This document shows positions 52,145-63,209 of a stretch of DNA of 64,000 nt, piece by piece; position 1 is the stretch's first letter, and each line of letters starts with the position of its first letter. Origin of the DNA: Shumkonia mesophila (GTDB taxonomy: Bacteria; Pseudomonadota; Alphaproteobacteria; Rhodospirillales; Shumkoniaceae); the NCBI RefSeq assembly GCF_026163695.1, contig NZ_JAOTID010000017.1, positions 1 to 64,000 on the forward strand, read 5' to 3'. The position numbers and the translations under genes are program-made. The notes under the pieces were generated by a model, which was not told the origin of the DNA, did not search any database, and was given only the letters and a program-made list of their open reading frames with translations.

Positions 52145-53413
52145 ATGATCCCCGTCCCGCCGATGGCACCCGGCCCCGGAGTTTCCGCCTTGATCGTCGC
52201 GCTTCGCGTCTTCGTTCCCTTCGCGCTGGGCTATTTCCTGTCCTACGTGTTCCGCGTGGTGAACGCCGTCATCGCCCCCGACCTGGTGGCGGACCTGGCG
52301 CTCGATGCCGGCGCGCTCGGGCTTTTGACCAGCACCTACTTCCTCACCTTCGCGGCGTTCCAGCTGCCGCTCGGCATTCTCTTGGACCGCTTCGGGCCCC
52401 GGCGCACGGAAGCGGCGCTGCTGCTGGTGGCCGCCGCCGGCGCCTTCGTGTTCGCCGCGGCCCCCAACGCCGGCACCCTGGTCGTCGGGCGCGGCCTCAT
52501 CGGCGTCGGCGTCTCGGCCTGCCTGATGGCCGCCTTCAAGGCCTTCGTGCAGTGGTTCCCGGCCGGCCGCCTGCCCCTCATCAACGGCCTCGAGATGGCG
52601 GTCGGCGGCATCGGCGCCCTGGCCGCCACCGTGCCGGTCGAGGCGGCGCTCACCGTCACCGACTGGCGCGGTGTCTTCTGGGGGCTGGGCGCGCTCACCG
52701 TCGCCGCCGCCGTCCTGGTCTACCTGATGGTCCCCGAGAAGGACGACGGCCCCGCCCCGCACGGCACGTTCCGCCAGCTGGTGGGCGGCGTCGTTCAGGT
52801 CATGACCAGCCCGGTCTTCTGGCGCGTGGCCCCGGCCACCTTCACCACCCAGGCCTCGTTCCTGGCCGTGCAAAGCCTGTGGGCCGGCCCGTGGCTGCGC
52901 GACGTCGCCGGGTACGACCGCGCCGGCGTGGCCAACGGCCTGCTGGTCATCGCCCTGGCCATGATGGCCGGCTTCATCTTCGCCGGCGGCATCGCCGAGC
53001 GCCTGGGGCGGCTGGGCATCAAGCCGGTGGCCGTCGCCATGGTGGCCATGAACACCTCGATCGCGCTCCAGGCCGGCCTCGTCTTCGGGCTGCCGGTGCC
53101 GCCGCTGCTCATCTGGTCGGCCTTCGCGCTGTTCGGCACCAGCGGCATCCTGGTCTATGCCGGGCTGTCGCAGACCTTCCCCAAGCACCTGGCCGGGCGC
53201 GTCAACACCAGCATCAACCTGCTGGTCTTCGTCGCCAGCTTCCTGTTCCAGTGGGGGGTCGGCGTCGTCATCGGCCTGTGGCCGGCGACGGCCGGCGGCG
53301 GCTACGACCCGGCGGCCTATCGGGCCGGCTTCGGCGCCGTGCTGGCGGTGCAGGTCGCGGCCATGCTGTGGCTGGTCCTCTTCCGCAAGGCGCCGCTGCC
53401 GCTCAAGGGGTGA
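52145..53413 (+). CDS. MFS transporter
   Basis: A 422-residue carrier with twelve predicted helices. The loop 2-3 motif LPLGILLDRFGPRRTE is the MFS signature, and RGLIGVGVSACLMAAFKAFVQWF matches the second. The closest flavour is the anion/nitrate or organic-acid MFS types, but the substrate is unknown. The first residues before about 15 may not be translated; MAPGPGV at 52163 is an alternative start. Confidence 0.87.
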   Translation: MIPVPPMAPGPGVSALIVALRVFVPFALGYFLSYVFRVVNAVIAPDLVADLALDAGALGLLTSTYFLTFAAFQLPLGILLDRFGPRRTEAALLLVAAAGAFVFAAAPNAGTLVVGRGLIGVGVSACLMAAFKAFVQWFPAGRLPLINGLEMAVGGIGALAATVPVEAALTVTDWRGVFWGLGALTVAAAVLVYLMVPEKDDGPAPHGTFRQLVGGVVQVMTSPVFWRVAPATFTTQASFLAVQSLWAGPWLRDVAGYDRAGVANGLLVIALAMMAGFIFAGGIAERLGRLGIKPVAVAMVAMNTSIALQAGLVFGLPVPPLLIWSAFALFGTSGILVYAGLSQTFPKHLAGRVNTSINLLVFVASFLFQWGVGVVIGLWPATAGGGYDPAAYRAGFGAVLAVQVAAMLWLVLFRKAPLPLKG

Positions 53414-53444
53414 ACGGCGGCTCGCGGCCCGGCCGCGGCCTCCC

Positions 53445-53567
53445 CACCTCACCCGGCGCTAACGCGCCACCCTCTCCGCCCCGCTGGCGGCGAGGGTCCG
53501 AAGGCGCCGCGCGTTCCCTCTCCGCCCCACCGGGGGGGAGAGGGACAGGGTGAGGTGGGGAGGCCGC
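53445..53567. repeat. Intergenic palindromic repeat cluster, degenerate copy 3
   Basis: Two degenerate forms of the ccctctccgcccc hairpin (about 53469-53496 and 53516-53544, the second with one mismatch), between cctcacccggc and cagggtgaggtgggg. Same family as 38074 and 51543. Confidence 0.7.
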
Positions 53568-54587
53568 CTAAAGCCTGAACACTGCCGTCGCCGGGCTTTC
53601 GCCCTCGAAGCCCTGCACGGCCAGGCGCCCGGCCCCGGCGTTGGCGATGACGGCGACCCGCGTCGCGGCATTGAGGATGGGCGGCGCCACCCACGAGAAA
53701 TCGGAGGAGACGTGCGACCGAATGCCTTCCATCCGATGGTAGCGCCCGACGCTGTCGCTGCCGCGCGCCCGGCCCGGCACCTGGAAACAGATCCAGTGGT
53801 TGGCGGTGCTGGCCGGTCCGTCGCGCACGGCGGCCCGCGTCTCCAGCCGCTCGATGGCGCAGCACTCCCCGGGCGCCAACCCGCTCAGGGAAAAGAAGGC
53901 GGGCAGGCAGACCGGCGTCTCGGCCAGCATCGCCTTGGCCTCGGCATAGGTGCGGCACTCGTCGAACGCCTTGCGCAGCAGGTGGACCGGCGGCAGCCCG
54001 CCCTGGCGCCAGATGCCCAGGCGGTTGGCCAGCCAGTCGAGCGCCATCAGCGGCGAGGTCCAGCGCATCGGCGGCTGGTTGATGGCGGCGGCGAATCGCC
54101 CCGGCGCCATGGCGGTGGTGACGCCGGCGAAGCCCGGCCAGGTGACGTTGAGGTAGCCCCCGGCGGCGGTTTCGTGGCGGCTGACCACCACCGTGCGGCC
54201 CAGGCCGTCCAGCGGCCAGTCGAGCGTGCGCAGCAGGCGGTTGCCGCCGGCCGCCGGGTCGGGATCGGGGCCGACGCCGGCCGTGCACGACCACTCGTAG
54301 GAGAGGTTGAGCATATAGACGCCGGGCGCGCCGATGCGGCTCGCCATGCCGGCGATCTCGCCGAGATAGGGATTGGCCGTCTTCTCCAGCCAGCGGCGCG
54401 AGGCCAGGTCGGCGGCGCGCAGCGCTATGGGGCCGTAATGCCGGCGGGCCGAATCCACCAGCTCGGCCAGCCGCTCGGGCGCCGCGTCGAGGGCGGCCAG
54501 CGCGCCCAGCCCGCCCGCCTCGATCAGCGGGATGGCGCGCGTCCGTGCCGGGTTCTCGGGGGATCGCGTGTCCATCGTTCCCATCAT
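53568..54587 (-). CDS. Acid ceramidase/NAAA-like Ntn-hydrolase candidate
   Basis: About 339 residues from the first ATG (54587; 54575 also possible). N-terminal helical region, then LNLSYEWSCTAGVGPDPD and GGNRLLRTLDWPLDGLG, which echo the nucleophile-Cys and GRNLDW regions of acid ceramidase and N-acylethanolamine acid amidase. NVTWPGFAGVTTAMAPGRFAAAINQPP is likewise seen in Ntn-type amidases. If right, it cleaves amide-linked fatty acids after self-cleavage before the Cys. No signal peptide is apparent. Function is an inference from motif similarity. Confidence 0.6.
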   Translation of the reverse strand: MMGTMDTRSPENPARTRAIPLIEAGGLGALAALDAAPERLAELVDSARRHYGPIALRAADLASRRWLEKTANPYLGEIAGMASRIGAPGVYMLNLSYEWSCTAGVGPDPDPAAGGNRLLRTLDWPLDGLGRTVVVSRHETAAGGYLNVTWPGFAGVTTAMAPGRFAAAINQPPMRWTSPLMALDWLANRLGIWRQGGLPPVHLLRKAFDECRTYAEAKAMLAETPVCLPAFFSLSGLAPGECCAIERLETRAAVRDGPASTANHWICFQVPGRARGSDSVGRYHRMEGIRSHVSSDFSWVAPPILNAATRVAVIANAGAGRLAVQGFEGESPATAVFRL

Positions 54588-54664
54588 AACACGTCTAGGC
54601 AAACGCCCGCCGTTGAGTACAATCGCGCCTCGCCAAATCGCCAACAACACCGCGGAGACGTCCG

Positions 54665-56059
<1,395 letters not shown>

Positions 56060-56077
56060 GGGCGCCGCCCACCCGGC

Positions 56078-56998
56078 TCAGGTGTGGAAGACCAGCTTGC
56101 CGCGGAAGTGGCGGGCTTCGCTGACCCGATGCGCCATGCCGGCCTCGGTCAAGTGGAAGGGCGTGATTTCCGGCACCGTGACGGCGCCCGCCTCCAGCAG
56201 CTCGACGATGCGCGTGAGGTGCTTGCGGTCGCGCCCGACGCTGGGCCTGAGCGACTGGACGTCGGGGCGCGGTGAAGCGGGGGCGCTGCCGCCCGAGGCA
56301 ATGAAGGCGGCCCGCCCGCCCGGCCTGAGCACGGCGAACGAGCGCGTCGCCACGTCGCCGCCGACGGTGTCGAACACGGCGTCGCATCCCGACACCGCCT
56401 GGGTGAAATCGACCTTCGCGTAGTCGATGACCTGATCCGCCCCCAGCCCCCGCACGTAGTCCACATTGGCGGCGCTGGCCGTGGCGATGACCCGCGCGCC
56501 CAGGTGCTTGGCCACCTGCACGGCGAAGCCGCCGACGCCGCCGGCCCCGCCCTGGATCAGGATGGTCTCGCCCCTCTTGAGCTTCAGCGTGTCCTCGACG
56601 CTGACCAGCGCGGTCAGCCCGATCAGGGCCACCGCCGCCATCTCCATGTGCGAGAAGCGGGAGGGCTTCGGCGCCAGGATGGCGGCGTCGATGGCGATCT
56701 TCTCGGCGTAGGCCCCTTCCTGGCCGGCGGCGCACACCCCGAAAACCTCGTCGCCGACCTTGAAGTCGGCAACCCCGGGGGCGACCTCGGCGACGACGCC
56801 GGAAAAGTCGCGGCCGAGGATGTAGGGGAACCGGGTGATCTTCGAATAACTGCCGTTGCGCACCTTCCAGTCGGCGCCATTCACGCTGGCCGCCTGGATG
56901 TCGACGATAACCTGGCCCGGCCCCGCCACCGGGTCCGGCATCAGGCCGTAGAACAGCTGCTCGGGTCCGCCCTGCGCTTCGATGAATGCCGCTTTCAT
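56078..56998 (-). CDS. Zinc-independent quinone oxidoreductase (MDR family)
   Basis: A 306-residue NADPH-dependent reductase. N-terminal GroES-like domain with GRDFSGVV, then the nucleotide motif GGAGGVGGFAVQVAKHLGA. No zinc-binding Cys cluster is visible, so it belongs to the zeta-crystallin/quinone-reductase branch. The ATG at 56998 has GGAG six bases upstream. Probably a detoxification enzyme. Confidence 0.85.
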   Translation of the reverse strand: MKAAFIEAQGGPEQLFYGLMPDPVAGPGQVIVDIQAASVNGADWKVRNGSYSKITRFPYILGRDFSGVVAEVAPGVADFKVGDEVFGVCAAGQEGAYAEKIAIDAAILAPKPSRFSHMEMAAVALIGLTALVSVEDTLKLKRGETILIQGGAGGVGGFAVQVAKHLGARVIATASAANVDYVRGLGADQVIDYAKVDFTQAVSGCDAVFDTVGGDVATRSFAVLRPGGRAAFIASGGSAPASPRPDVQSLRPSVGRDRKHLTRIVELLEAGAVTVPEITPFHLTEAGMAHRVSEARHFRGKLVFHT

Positions 56999-57131
56999 GT
57001 CGTCTCCGTCGACCATCGGGGATTGGGGCGCCGATGGTGACGGCCGCGCCCTCCCCTGTCAACGCGCCCGCGTCTCCCGCCGTGACGGCCCCGCTTGACC
57101 GAACCGCGATAAGCCCGCAAGCTTGCGCGCA

Positions 57132-58265
57132 ATGCGCGAGAAACCCGCCCGTTCGCTGTCGCCCGCCGAAAAACTCGACTGGCTGCGCCTCATCCGCAGC
57201 GAGAACGTCGGGCCTGTGACCTTCTTTCGCCTGCTCGACCATTTCGGCTCGGCGGCCGCGGCGCTGGACGCCCTGCCGCGCATGGCGAGGCGCGGCGGGC
57301 GGGCCGGCACGGTGCGCGTCGCCCCCGTCGAGGCGGCCGAGCGCGAGATGGAGCGGCTGGCCGCCCTGGGCGCCCAGTTGCTGGCCCGGGGCGAGCCCGG
57401 CTATCCGCCGCTGCTGGCCCACGTCGAGGACGCGCCGCCGCTGATCGGCGCGCTCGGCCATCCGTCGCTGCTGACCAAGGCGGCCATCGCCGTGGTCGGC
57501 GCCCGCAACGCCTCGGCGGCCGGCAAGCGCCTGGCCCGCGAGCTCGCGGCCGAGCTTGGCCGCGGCGGCCTGCTGGTGGTCTCGGGCCTGGCCCGCGGCA
57601 TCGACGCCGCGGCCCATGAGGGGGCGCTTGCCACCGGCACGGCGGCCGTACTGGGCGGCGGCATCGACGTCCCCTACCCGCCGGAGAACGCCGCCATTTA
57701 CGAACAGATCCGCGCCGAGGGCGTGCTGGTGTCGGAGGTCGAGCCGGGCACGGCGCCCCTGGCCCGCCACTTCCCGCGCCGCAACCGCATCATCTCGGGC
57801 ATCGCGCGCGGCGTCGTGGTGGTCGAGGCCAACCTGCGTTCCGGCTCGTTGATCACCGCGCGCATGGCCCTCGAACAAGGTCGCGAGGTGTTCGCCGTTC
57901 CCGGCTCGCCGCTCGACCCCCGGGCGCGCGGCACCAACGGCCTGATCCGCCAGGGCGCCACGCTCACCGAGTCGGCCGACGACGTGCTCAGGGTTTTCGG
58001 CGAGCGCCGGATGCCGCCCCGCGCCGACGACGGAACGGCGCGGCTTTCCGCCGTTTCAGCGGCGAAACCCGCGGATTCTGACCTCGAAAAGGCGCGGGCC
58101 GCCATCATCGAAAGTTTGGGTCCGGTGCCGGTGACGGTTGACGAACTCCTCAGAAATGGCCAATTCTCCCCTGCCGTCGCCTCGGCCGTGCTCCTAGAAC
58201 TGGAATTGGCGGGGCGCCTGGAGCGCCATCCCGGAAACCAAGTATCACTGATCCCTGAGAATTAA
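57132..58265 (+). CDS. dprA: DNA-processing protein DprA
   Basis: A 377-residue protein. The Rossmann-like core has IAVVGARNAS, LVVSGLARGIDAAAHEGAL and GGGIDVPYPPEN, all diagnostic; a C-terminal winged helix (PVTVDELLRNGQFSPAVASAVLLELE) is present. DprA loads RecA on incoming single-stranded DNA in transformation. With comF elsewhere in the window, competence genes are present, though both families occur in bacteria not known to transform. ATG at 57132; topA follows after 20 bases. Confidence 0.94.
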   Translation: MREKPARSLSPAEKLDWLRLIRSENVGPVTFFRLLDHFGSAAAALDALPRMARRGGRAGTVRVAPVEAAEREMERLAALGAQLLARGEPGYPPLLAHVEDAPPLIGALGHPSLLTKAAIAVVGARNASAAGKRLARELAAELGRGGLLVVSGLARGIDAAAHEGALATGTAAVLGGGIDVPYPPENAAIYEQIRAEGVLVSEVEPGTAPLARHFPRRNRIISGIARGVVVVEANLRSGSLITARMALEQGREVFAVPGSPLDPRARGTNGLIRQGATLTESADDVLRVFGERRMPPRADDGTARLSAVSAAKPADSDLEKARAAIIESLGPVPVTVDELLRNGQFSPAVASAVLLELELAGRLERHPGNQVSLIPEN

Positions 58266-58285
58266 GGGTCGACCGGAAACCATTC

Positions 58286-60943
58286 ATGCCCGAAAACGTC
58301 GTCGTCGTCGAATCGCCCGCCAAAGCCAAGACCATCAACAAGTATCTGGGCGGCACCTACACGGTGTTGGCCAGTTTTGGACACGTGCGCGACCTGTCGC
58401 CCAAGGACGGCTCCGTGCTGCCCGAGCAGGATTTCGCCATGGCCTGGGAAATCGACCCCAAGGCCGAGAAGCACGTCAAGGAAATCGCCGCCGCCTGCCG
58501 CAAGGCCACCCACCTGTTTCTGGCAACCGACCCCGATCGCGAGGGCGAAGCCATTTCCTGGCACATGCAGCAGGTGCTGGGCGAACGTGGCGCGCTCAAG
58601 GGCGTCGACGTCAAGCGCGTGGTCTTCAACGAGATCACCCAGGGCGCCATCGTCGACGCCTTCCAGCATCCGCGCGATCTCGACGAGAGCCTGGTCGAGG
58701 CCTATCTGGCGCGCCGGGCGCTCGATTACCTGGTCGGCTTCACGCTGTCGCCGGTGCTGTGGCGCAAGCTGCCGGGCAGCCGCTCGGCGGGGCGCGTGCA
58801 GTCGGTGGCGCTGCGCCTGATCTGCGAGCGCGAAACCGAGATCGAGAGCTTCACCGCCACCGAATACTGGTCGGTCGGCGCCGACTTCCGCAAGGAAAGC
58901 GGCGCCGGGCTCACCGCCCAGTTGACCTATCTGGACGGGCGCAAGCTCGACAAGATGGCGCTGCGTTCGGAAGCCCAAGCGCAAGCCGCCGTCGCCACCA
59001 TCCAGGCGGCAACCTTCGCCGTCGACTCGGTCGAGCGCAAGAAGAGCCGGCGCAATCCGCCGCCGCCCTTCACCACCTCGACGCTTCAGCAGGAAGCGGC
59101 GCGCAAGCTGCACTTCAGCGCCAAGCGGACCATGCAGGTGGCGCAGCGCCTGTACGAGGGCGTCGCGATCAACGGCGAGACGGTCGGCCTTATCACCTAC
59201 ATGCGAACCGACGGCGTCCAGATGGCCAATGAGGCCATCGAGGCCTGTCGCAAGCTGATCGGCGGCACCTTCGGTGCGCGTTACCTGCCGGATACGCCGC
59301 GCATCTACAAGACCAAGGTCAAGAACGCCCAGGAAGCGCACGAGGCGATCCGTCCGACCGACGTCTTCCGCACCCCCGAGTCCGTCGCCGGCCATCTCAA
59401 CGACGAGCAGCGCAAGCTCTATACCCTCGTCTGGCAGCGCACGCTGGCCAGCCAGATGGAAGCCGCGGTGCTCGACCAGGTGGCGGTCGACATCGCCGCC
59501 GCCGACCGCTCGGCGGTGCTCCGCGCGACCGGCTCGGTGGTCGCCTTCGACGGCTTCTACACGCTTTATCGCGAGGGCCGCGACGACCCCGACCGCGCTG
59601 CCGAGACATCCGAAGACGACAGCGAACGCATCCTGCCAGACGTCAGGGAAGGTGAGCCCCTGCGTACCGAGCGGGTGACGCCCGAGCAGCATTTCACCCA
59701 GCCGCCGCCGCGCTATTCGGAAGCCAGCCTGGTGAAGCGGCTGGAAGAGTTGGGCATCGGCCGGCCCTCCACCTACGCCACCATCCTTTCGGTCCTGCAG
59801 GACCGCGACTACGTGCGCCTGGACAGCCGCCGCTTCATTCCCGAGGACCGCGGCCGGCTGGTCACCGCCTTCCTGACCAGCTTCTTCACGCGCTACGTCG
59901 AGTACGACTTCACCGCCGAGATGGAAAACCGCCTCGACGAGGTGTCGGGCGGGCGCATCGACTGGAAACGCGTGCTGCGCGATTTCTGGGAAGCCTTCAG
60001 CCCGGCCATCGACGCCACCAAGAACCTGCGCACGACGGAGGTTCTCAATGCGCTCGACCAGCTGCTCGGCCCGCACTTCTTCCGCGCCGACGCCACCGGC
60101 GCCGACCCGCGCGCCTGCCCCAGCTGCGCCGACGGCCGCCTCAATCTCAAGCTGGGGCGCTATGGCGCCTTCATCGGCTGCTCCAACTATCCGGACTGCC
60201 GGTTCACCCGCAGGCTGGTGGTCGCCGGCAACGGCGACGACCCGGCCGAGCCGGCCGCCGACGCCGGCCCGCGCGTGCTGGGCACCGACCCGGCCACCGG
60301 GCTTGAGGTGTCGCTGCGCAAGGGGCCCTACGGGCATTATGTCCAGCTCGGCGAGGCCGTGACCGAAGAGGTCAAGGACAAGGACAAACCCAAGTCCAAG
60401 AGCAAGGCCAAAGCCAAGACCAAGCCCAAGCGCGCCTCGCTGGCCCGCAACATGGCGCCGGCCGACATGGACCTGGCGCGCGCGCTGGCGCTGCTCGACC
60501 TGCCGCGCGAGATCGGCCGCCACCCGGAAAGCGGCGAGCCGATCATGGCCGGTCTCGGCCGCTTCGGACCCTATCTCCAGCATGCCGGCAGCTATGTCTC
60601 GCTCAAGGGCGAGGACGACGTGCTGACCATCGGGCTCAATCGCGCCGTCGCCCTGATCGCCGACGCGCCGGCCAAGGCGCCGGCCAAGACGGTGGGCAAC
60701 CATCCCAAGGACGGCAAGCCGATCACGCTCCGCACCGGCCGCTTCGGGCCATATGTCAAGCACGGCGCCCTGATGGCCACCCTGCCCAAGGGGGTGGAAG
60801 CCGATACCCTGACGCTCGAGAAGGCCGTCGAAGTCCTGGCCGCCAAGGCGGCGCGGGGCGGCGGCAAGGGGGGTGCCAAGGGCGGCCGCAAGGCGCCCGC
60901 GCCACGCAAGATCGCCAAGCGAGGGGCCGCCGAAAGCGGCTGA
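58286..60943 (+). CDS. topA: DNA topoisomerase I
   Basis: An 885-residue type IA topoisomerase relaxing negative supercoils. TOPRIM domain 1 to about 140 with ESPAKAKT and DPDREGE (82-88); active Tyr305 in ITYMRTDG; one zinc-finger-like unit CPSCADG...CSNYPDC, then several C-terminal GRFGPY-type repeats and a Lys/Gly-rich tail. Lies after dprA and before rnr, the usual alphaproteobacterial order. Confidence 0.97.
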   Translation: MPENVVVVESPAKAKTINKYLGGTYTVLASFGHVRDLSPKDGSVLPEQDFAMAWEIDPKAEKHVKEIAAACRKATHLFLATDPDREGEAISWHMQQVLGERGALKGVDVKRVVFNEITQGAIVDAFQHPRDLDESLVEAYLARRALDYLVGFTLSPVLWRKLPGSRSAGRVQSVALRLICERETEIESFTATEYWSVGADFRKESGAGLTAQLTYLDGRKLDKMALRSEAQAQAAVATIQAATFAVDSVERKKSRRNPPPPFTTSTLQQEAARKLHFSAKRTMQVAQRLYEGVAINGETVGLITYMRTDGVQMANEAIEACRKLIGGTFGARYLPDTPRIYKTKVKNAQEAHEAIRPTDVFRTPESVAGHLNDEQRKLYTLVWQRTLASQMEAAVLDQVAVDIAAADRSAVLRATGSVVAFDGFYTLYREGRDDPDRAAETSEDDSERILPDVREGEPLRTERVTPEQHFTQPPPRYSEASLVKRLEELGIGRPSTYATILSVLQDRDYVRLDSRRFIPEDRGRLVTAFLTSFFTRYVEYDFTAEMENRLDEVSGGRIDWKRVLRDFWEAFSPAIDATKNLRTTEVLNALDQLLGPHFFRADATGADPRACPSCADGRLNLKLGRYGAFIGCSNYPDCRFTRRLVVAGNGDDPAEPAADAGPRVLGTDPATGLEVSLRKGPYGHYVQLGEAVTEEVKDKDKPKSKSKAKAKTKPKRASLARNMAPADMDLARALALLDLPREIGRHPESGEPIMAGLGRFGPYLQHAGSYVSLKGEDDVLTIGLNRAVALIADAPAKAPAKTVGNHPKDGKPITLRTGRFGPYVKHGALMATLPKGVEADTLTLEKAVEVLAAKAARGGGKGGAKGGRKAPAPRKIAKRGAAESG

Positions 60944-60950
60944 TTCCCGG

Positions 60951-63131
60951 TTGGCGTCCTCCTCCAAGCCCCTGCCGCCGTTTCCCAGCCGCGAGCAGAT
61001 CCTTGCCTACATCCGGGAGCACCCGGGGAAGGTGACGCGGCGCGAGTTGGTGCGCGCCTTCGGCCTGAATTCGTCGCAGCGCCCGCAGCTGCGGGCCGTC
61101 CTCAAGGAGTTGGAGGCCGGCGGCGACATCGCGCGCGATCACGGCCGCGCCGTTCGGACCCACGACAAGCTCCCCGCCGTCACCGTGGTCGAGATCGTCG
61201 GCGTCGACGAGGACGGCGACCTGCTGGCCCGGCCGCTTACCGAGGCCGACAACCCCGCCGCGCCGGTCATCTACATGGCGCCCGAACGGCGCGGCCAGGC
61301 GGCGCTGGGGCCGGGCGACCGCGTGCTGGCCAAGCTGACGAAACGGACCGGCAACGTCTACGAGGGGCGGACCATCCGGCGCATCGCCGCCCAGGCGGAA
61401 GCCGTGCTCGGCGTCTTCGAGCGGGTCGGCGGCGAGGCGCGCATCCGCCCGGTCGAGAAGGGAAACCGCCACGACATGGTGGTCGCCCCCGGCGAAACGA
61501 AGGACGCCAAGCCCGGCGATCTGGTGCGCGCCGAGGTGCTGCCCGGCCGGCGACTCGGCCTCAGCCGGGCCCGCGTCGTCGAGCGCCTGACCAAGGGAAA
61601 CCCGCCGCTCGGCCTGATCGCGCTTTACGATCACGAGATCCCCATCGACTTCCCACCCGACGCCCTGACCCAGGCCGCCGCCACCATGGCCGCGCCGCTG
61701 GGCGAGCGGGCCGACCTGCGGGACATCCCGCTGGTCACCATCGACGGCGCCGACGCCAGGGACTTCGACGACGCCGTGTGGGCCGAGCCCGACCCCGATA
61801 CCCGCAACCCCGGCGGCTGGCACCTGCTGGTCGCCATCGCCGACGTCGCCTGGTACGTGCGGCCCGGCGATGCGCTGGACCGCAGCGCCCGGGAGCGCGG
61901 CAATTCCGTCTATCTTCCCGACCGGGTGGTGCCGATGCTGCCCGAGGCGCTGTCCAACGGCTGGTGCTCGCTGAAGCCGGGCGAGGACCGCCCGTGCCTC
62001 GCCGCCCACCTGTGGATCGACGCCCAGGGCAAGCTGCTGCGGCACCGCTTCGTACGCGGCCTGATGCGCTCGGCGGCGCGCCTCACCTACGAGCAGGTCC
62101 AGGCCGCCCGCGATGGCGCCCCCGACGCCGTTGCCGCGCCGCTCCTCGAATCGGTGGTCGGCCCGCTCTACGGCGCCTACCGGGCCCTTTCCCTGGCCCG
62201 CGAGAAACGGGGCGTGCTGGAGTTGGACCTGCCGGAGCGGCGGGTCGTCCTCGATGGCGCCGGCATCGTCACCGCCGTCGAAACCCGAGCCCGCTACGAC
62301 AGCCACAAGCTGATCGAGGAATTCATGATCGCCGCCAACGTGGCGGCCGCCGAATCGCTCAGCCGCTCGAAAATTCCCTGCATGTATCGCATCCACGACG
62401 TGCCCAGCGAGGAGCGCCTGGAGGCCCTGCGCGAGGTGCTGGAGGGCATGGGCCTGAAACTGCCGCGCGGCCAGACGGTGAAGCCCGCCCAGTTCAACCG
62501 CATCCTGGCCCGCGTCGCCGGTACGACCGAGGCGCAACTGGTCAGCGAGATGATCCTGCGCACCCAGGCGCAGGCCGAATATTCCCCCGACAACATCGGC
62601 CATTTCGGGTTGGCGCTTTCCAAGTACTGCCATTTCACGTCGCCCATCCGCCGCTATTCCGACCTGCTGGTCCACCGCGCGCTGATCCGCCGATTCGGCC
62701 TGGGCGAGGGCGCCCTCGAAGAACCGCCGCCGGACTTCGCCGAGGTCGGGCAGCACATCTCGGGAACCGAACGGCGGGCCGCCGCCGCCGAGCGCGACGC
62801 GGTGGACCGCTTCGTCGCCCAGTTCCTGGCCGGCCGCGTGGGCGCCGTGTTCGCCGGCCGGATCAGCGGAGTCAGCCGTTTCGGCCTGTTCGTCAAGCTG
62901 ACCGAAACGGGGGCCGACGGGCTGATCCCGCGGCGCAACCTGCCCCACGACACCTACATTCACGACGAGCGGCGCCAAGCCTTGCGCGGCCGCCGCTCGG
63001 GCGTGGAGTACCGCCTGGGCGACGCGGTGGAAGTGATGCTGGCCGAGGCGACGCCGATCACCGGCGGCCTTCTCCTGCATCTGATGGAAGGTGGACGGGC
63101 CAAGTCTTCCGGACGCCATCCGCGGGGTTAA
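60951..63131 (+). CDS. rnr: Ribonuclease R
   Basis: A 726-residue 3'-5' exoribonuclease from a TTG at 60951, seven bases after topA. Winged-helix start, cold-shock-like domains, catalytic RNB domain with DGADARDFDDAVW carrying the metal-binding Asp cluster, and a C-terminal S1 domain (VGAVFAGRISGVSRFGLFV). An upstream ATG at 60873 would overlap topA by 70 bases and is less likely. RNase R degrades structured RNA and helps tmRNA-linked decay. Confidence 0.93.
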   Translation: MASSSKPLPPFPSREQILAYIREHPGKVTRRELVRAFGLNSSQRPQLRAVLKELEAGGDIARDHGRAVRTHDKLPAVTVVEIVGVDEDGDLLARPLTEADNPAAPVIYMAPERRGQAALGPGDRVLAKLTKRTGNVYEGRTIRRIAAQAEAVLGVFERVGGEARIRPVEKGNRHDMVVAPGETKDAKPGDLVRAEVLPGRRLGLSRARVVERLTKGNPPLGLIALYDHEIPIDFPPDALTQAAATMAAPLGERADLRDIPLVTIDGADARDFDDAVWAEPDPDTRNPGGWHLLVAIADVAWYVRPGDALDRSARERGNSVYLPDRVVPMLPEALSNGWCSLKPGEDRPCLAAHLWIDAQGKLLRHRFVRGLMRSAARLTYEQVQAARDGAPDAVAAPLLESVVGPLYGAYRALSLAREKRGVLELDLPERRVVLDGAGIVTAVETRARYDSHKLIEEFMIAANVAAAESLSRSKIPCMYRIHDVPSEERLEALREVLEGMGLKLPRGQTVKPAQFNRILARVAGTTEAQLVSEMILRTQAQAEYSPDNIGHFGLALSKYCHFTSPIRRYSDLLVHRALIRRFGLGEGALEEPPPDFAEVGQHISGTERRAAAAERDAVDRFVAQFLAGRVGAVFAGRISGVSRFGLFVKLTETGADGLIPRRNLPHDTYIHDERRQALRGRRSGVEYRLGDAVEVMLAEATPITGGLLLHLMEGGRAKSSGRHPRG

Positions 63132-63172
63132 AAATACGTTAAGAAATCGCGGACACAGAAAAGAAACAGGAC

Positions 63173-63200
63173 GTGACGGGCGGCCAAAAATAGGTACAAT
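63173..63200 (+). promoter_or_regulatory. Candidate promoter of the S41 protease gene
   Basis: TACAAT at 63195-63200 (5 of 6) and GTGACG at 63173-63178 (4 of 6), 16 bases apart. Transcription from this site would start within a few bases of the ATG at 63210, so the mRNA may be leaderless. Confidence 0.45.
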
Positions 63201-63209
63201 CCGCCCATT

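Noticed and set aside
52088-53452. A minus-strand frame of 454 codons opposite the MFS gene
   Set aside because: Shadow of the transporter; no start region or motif.
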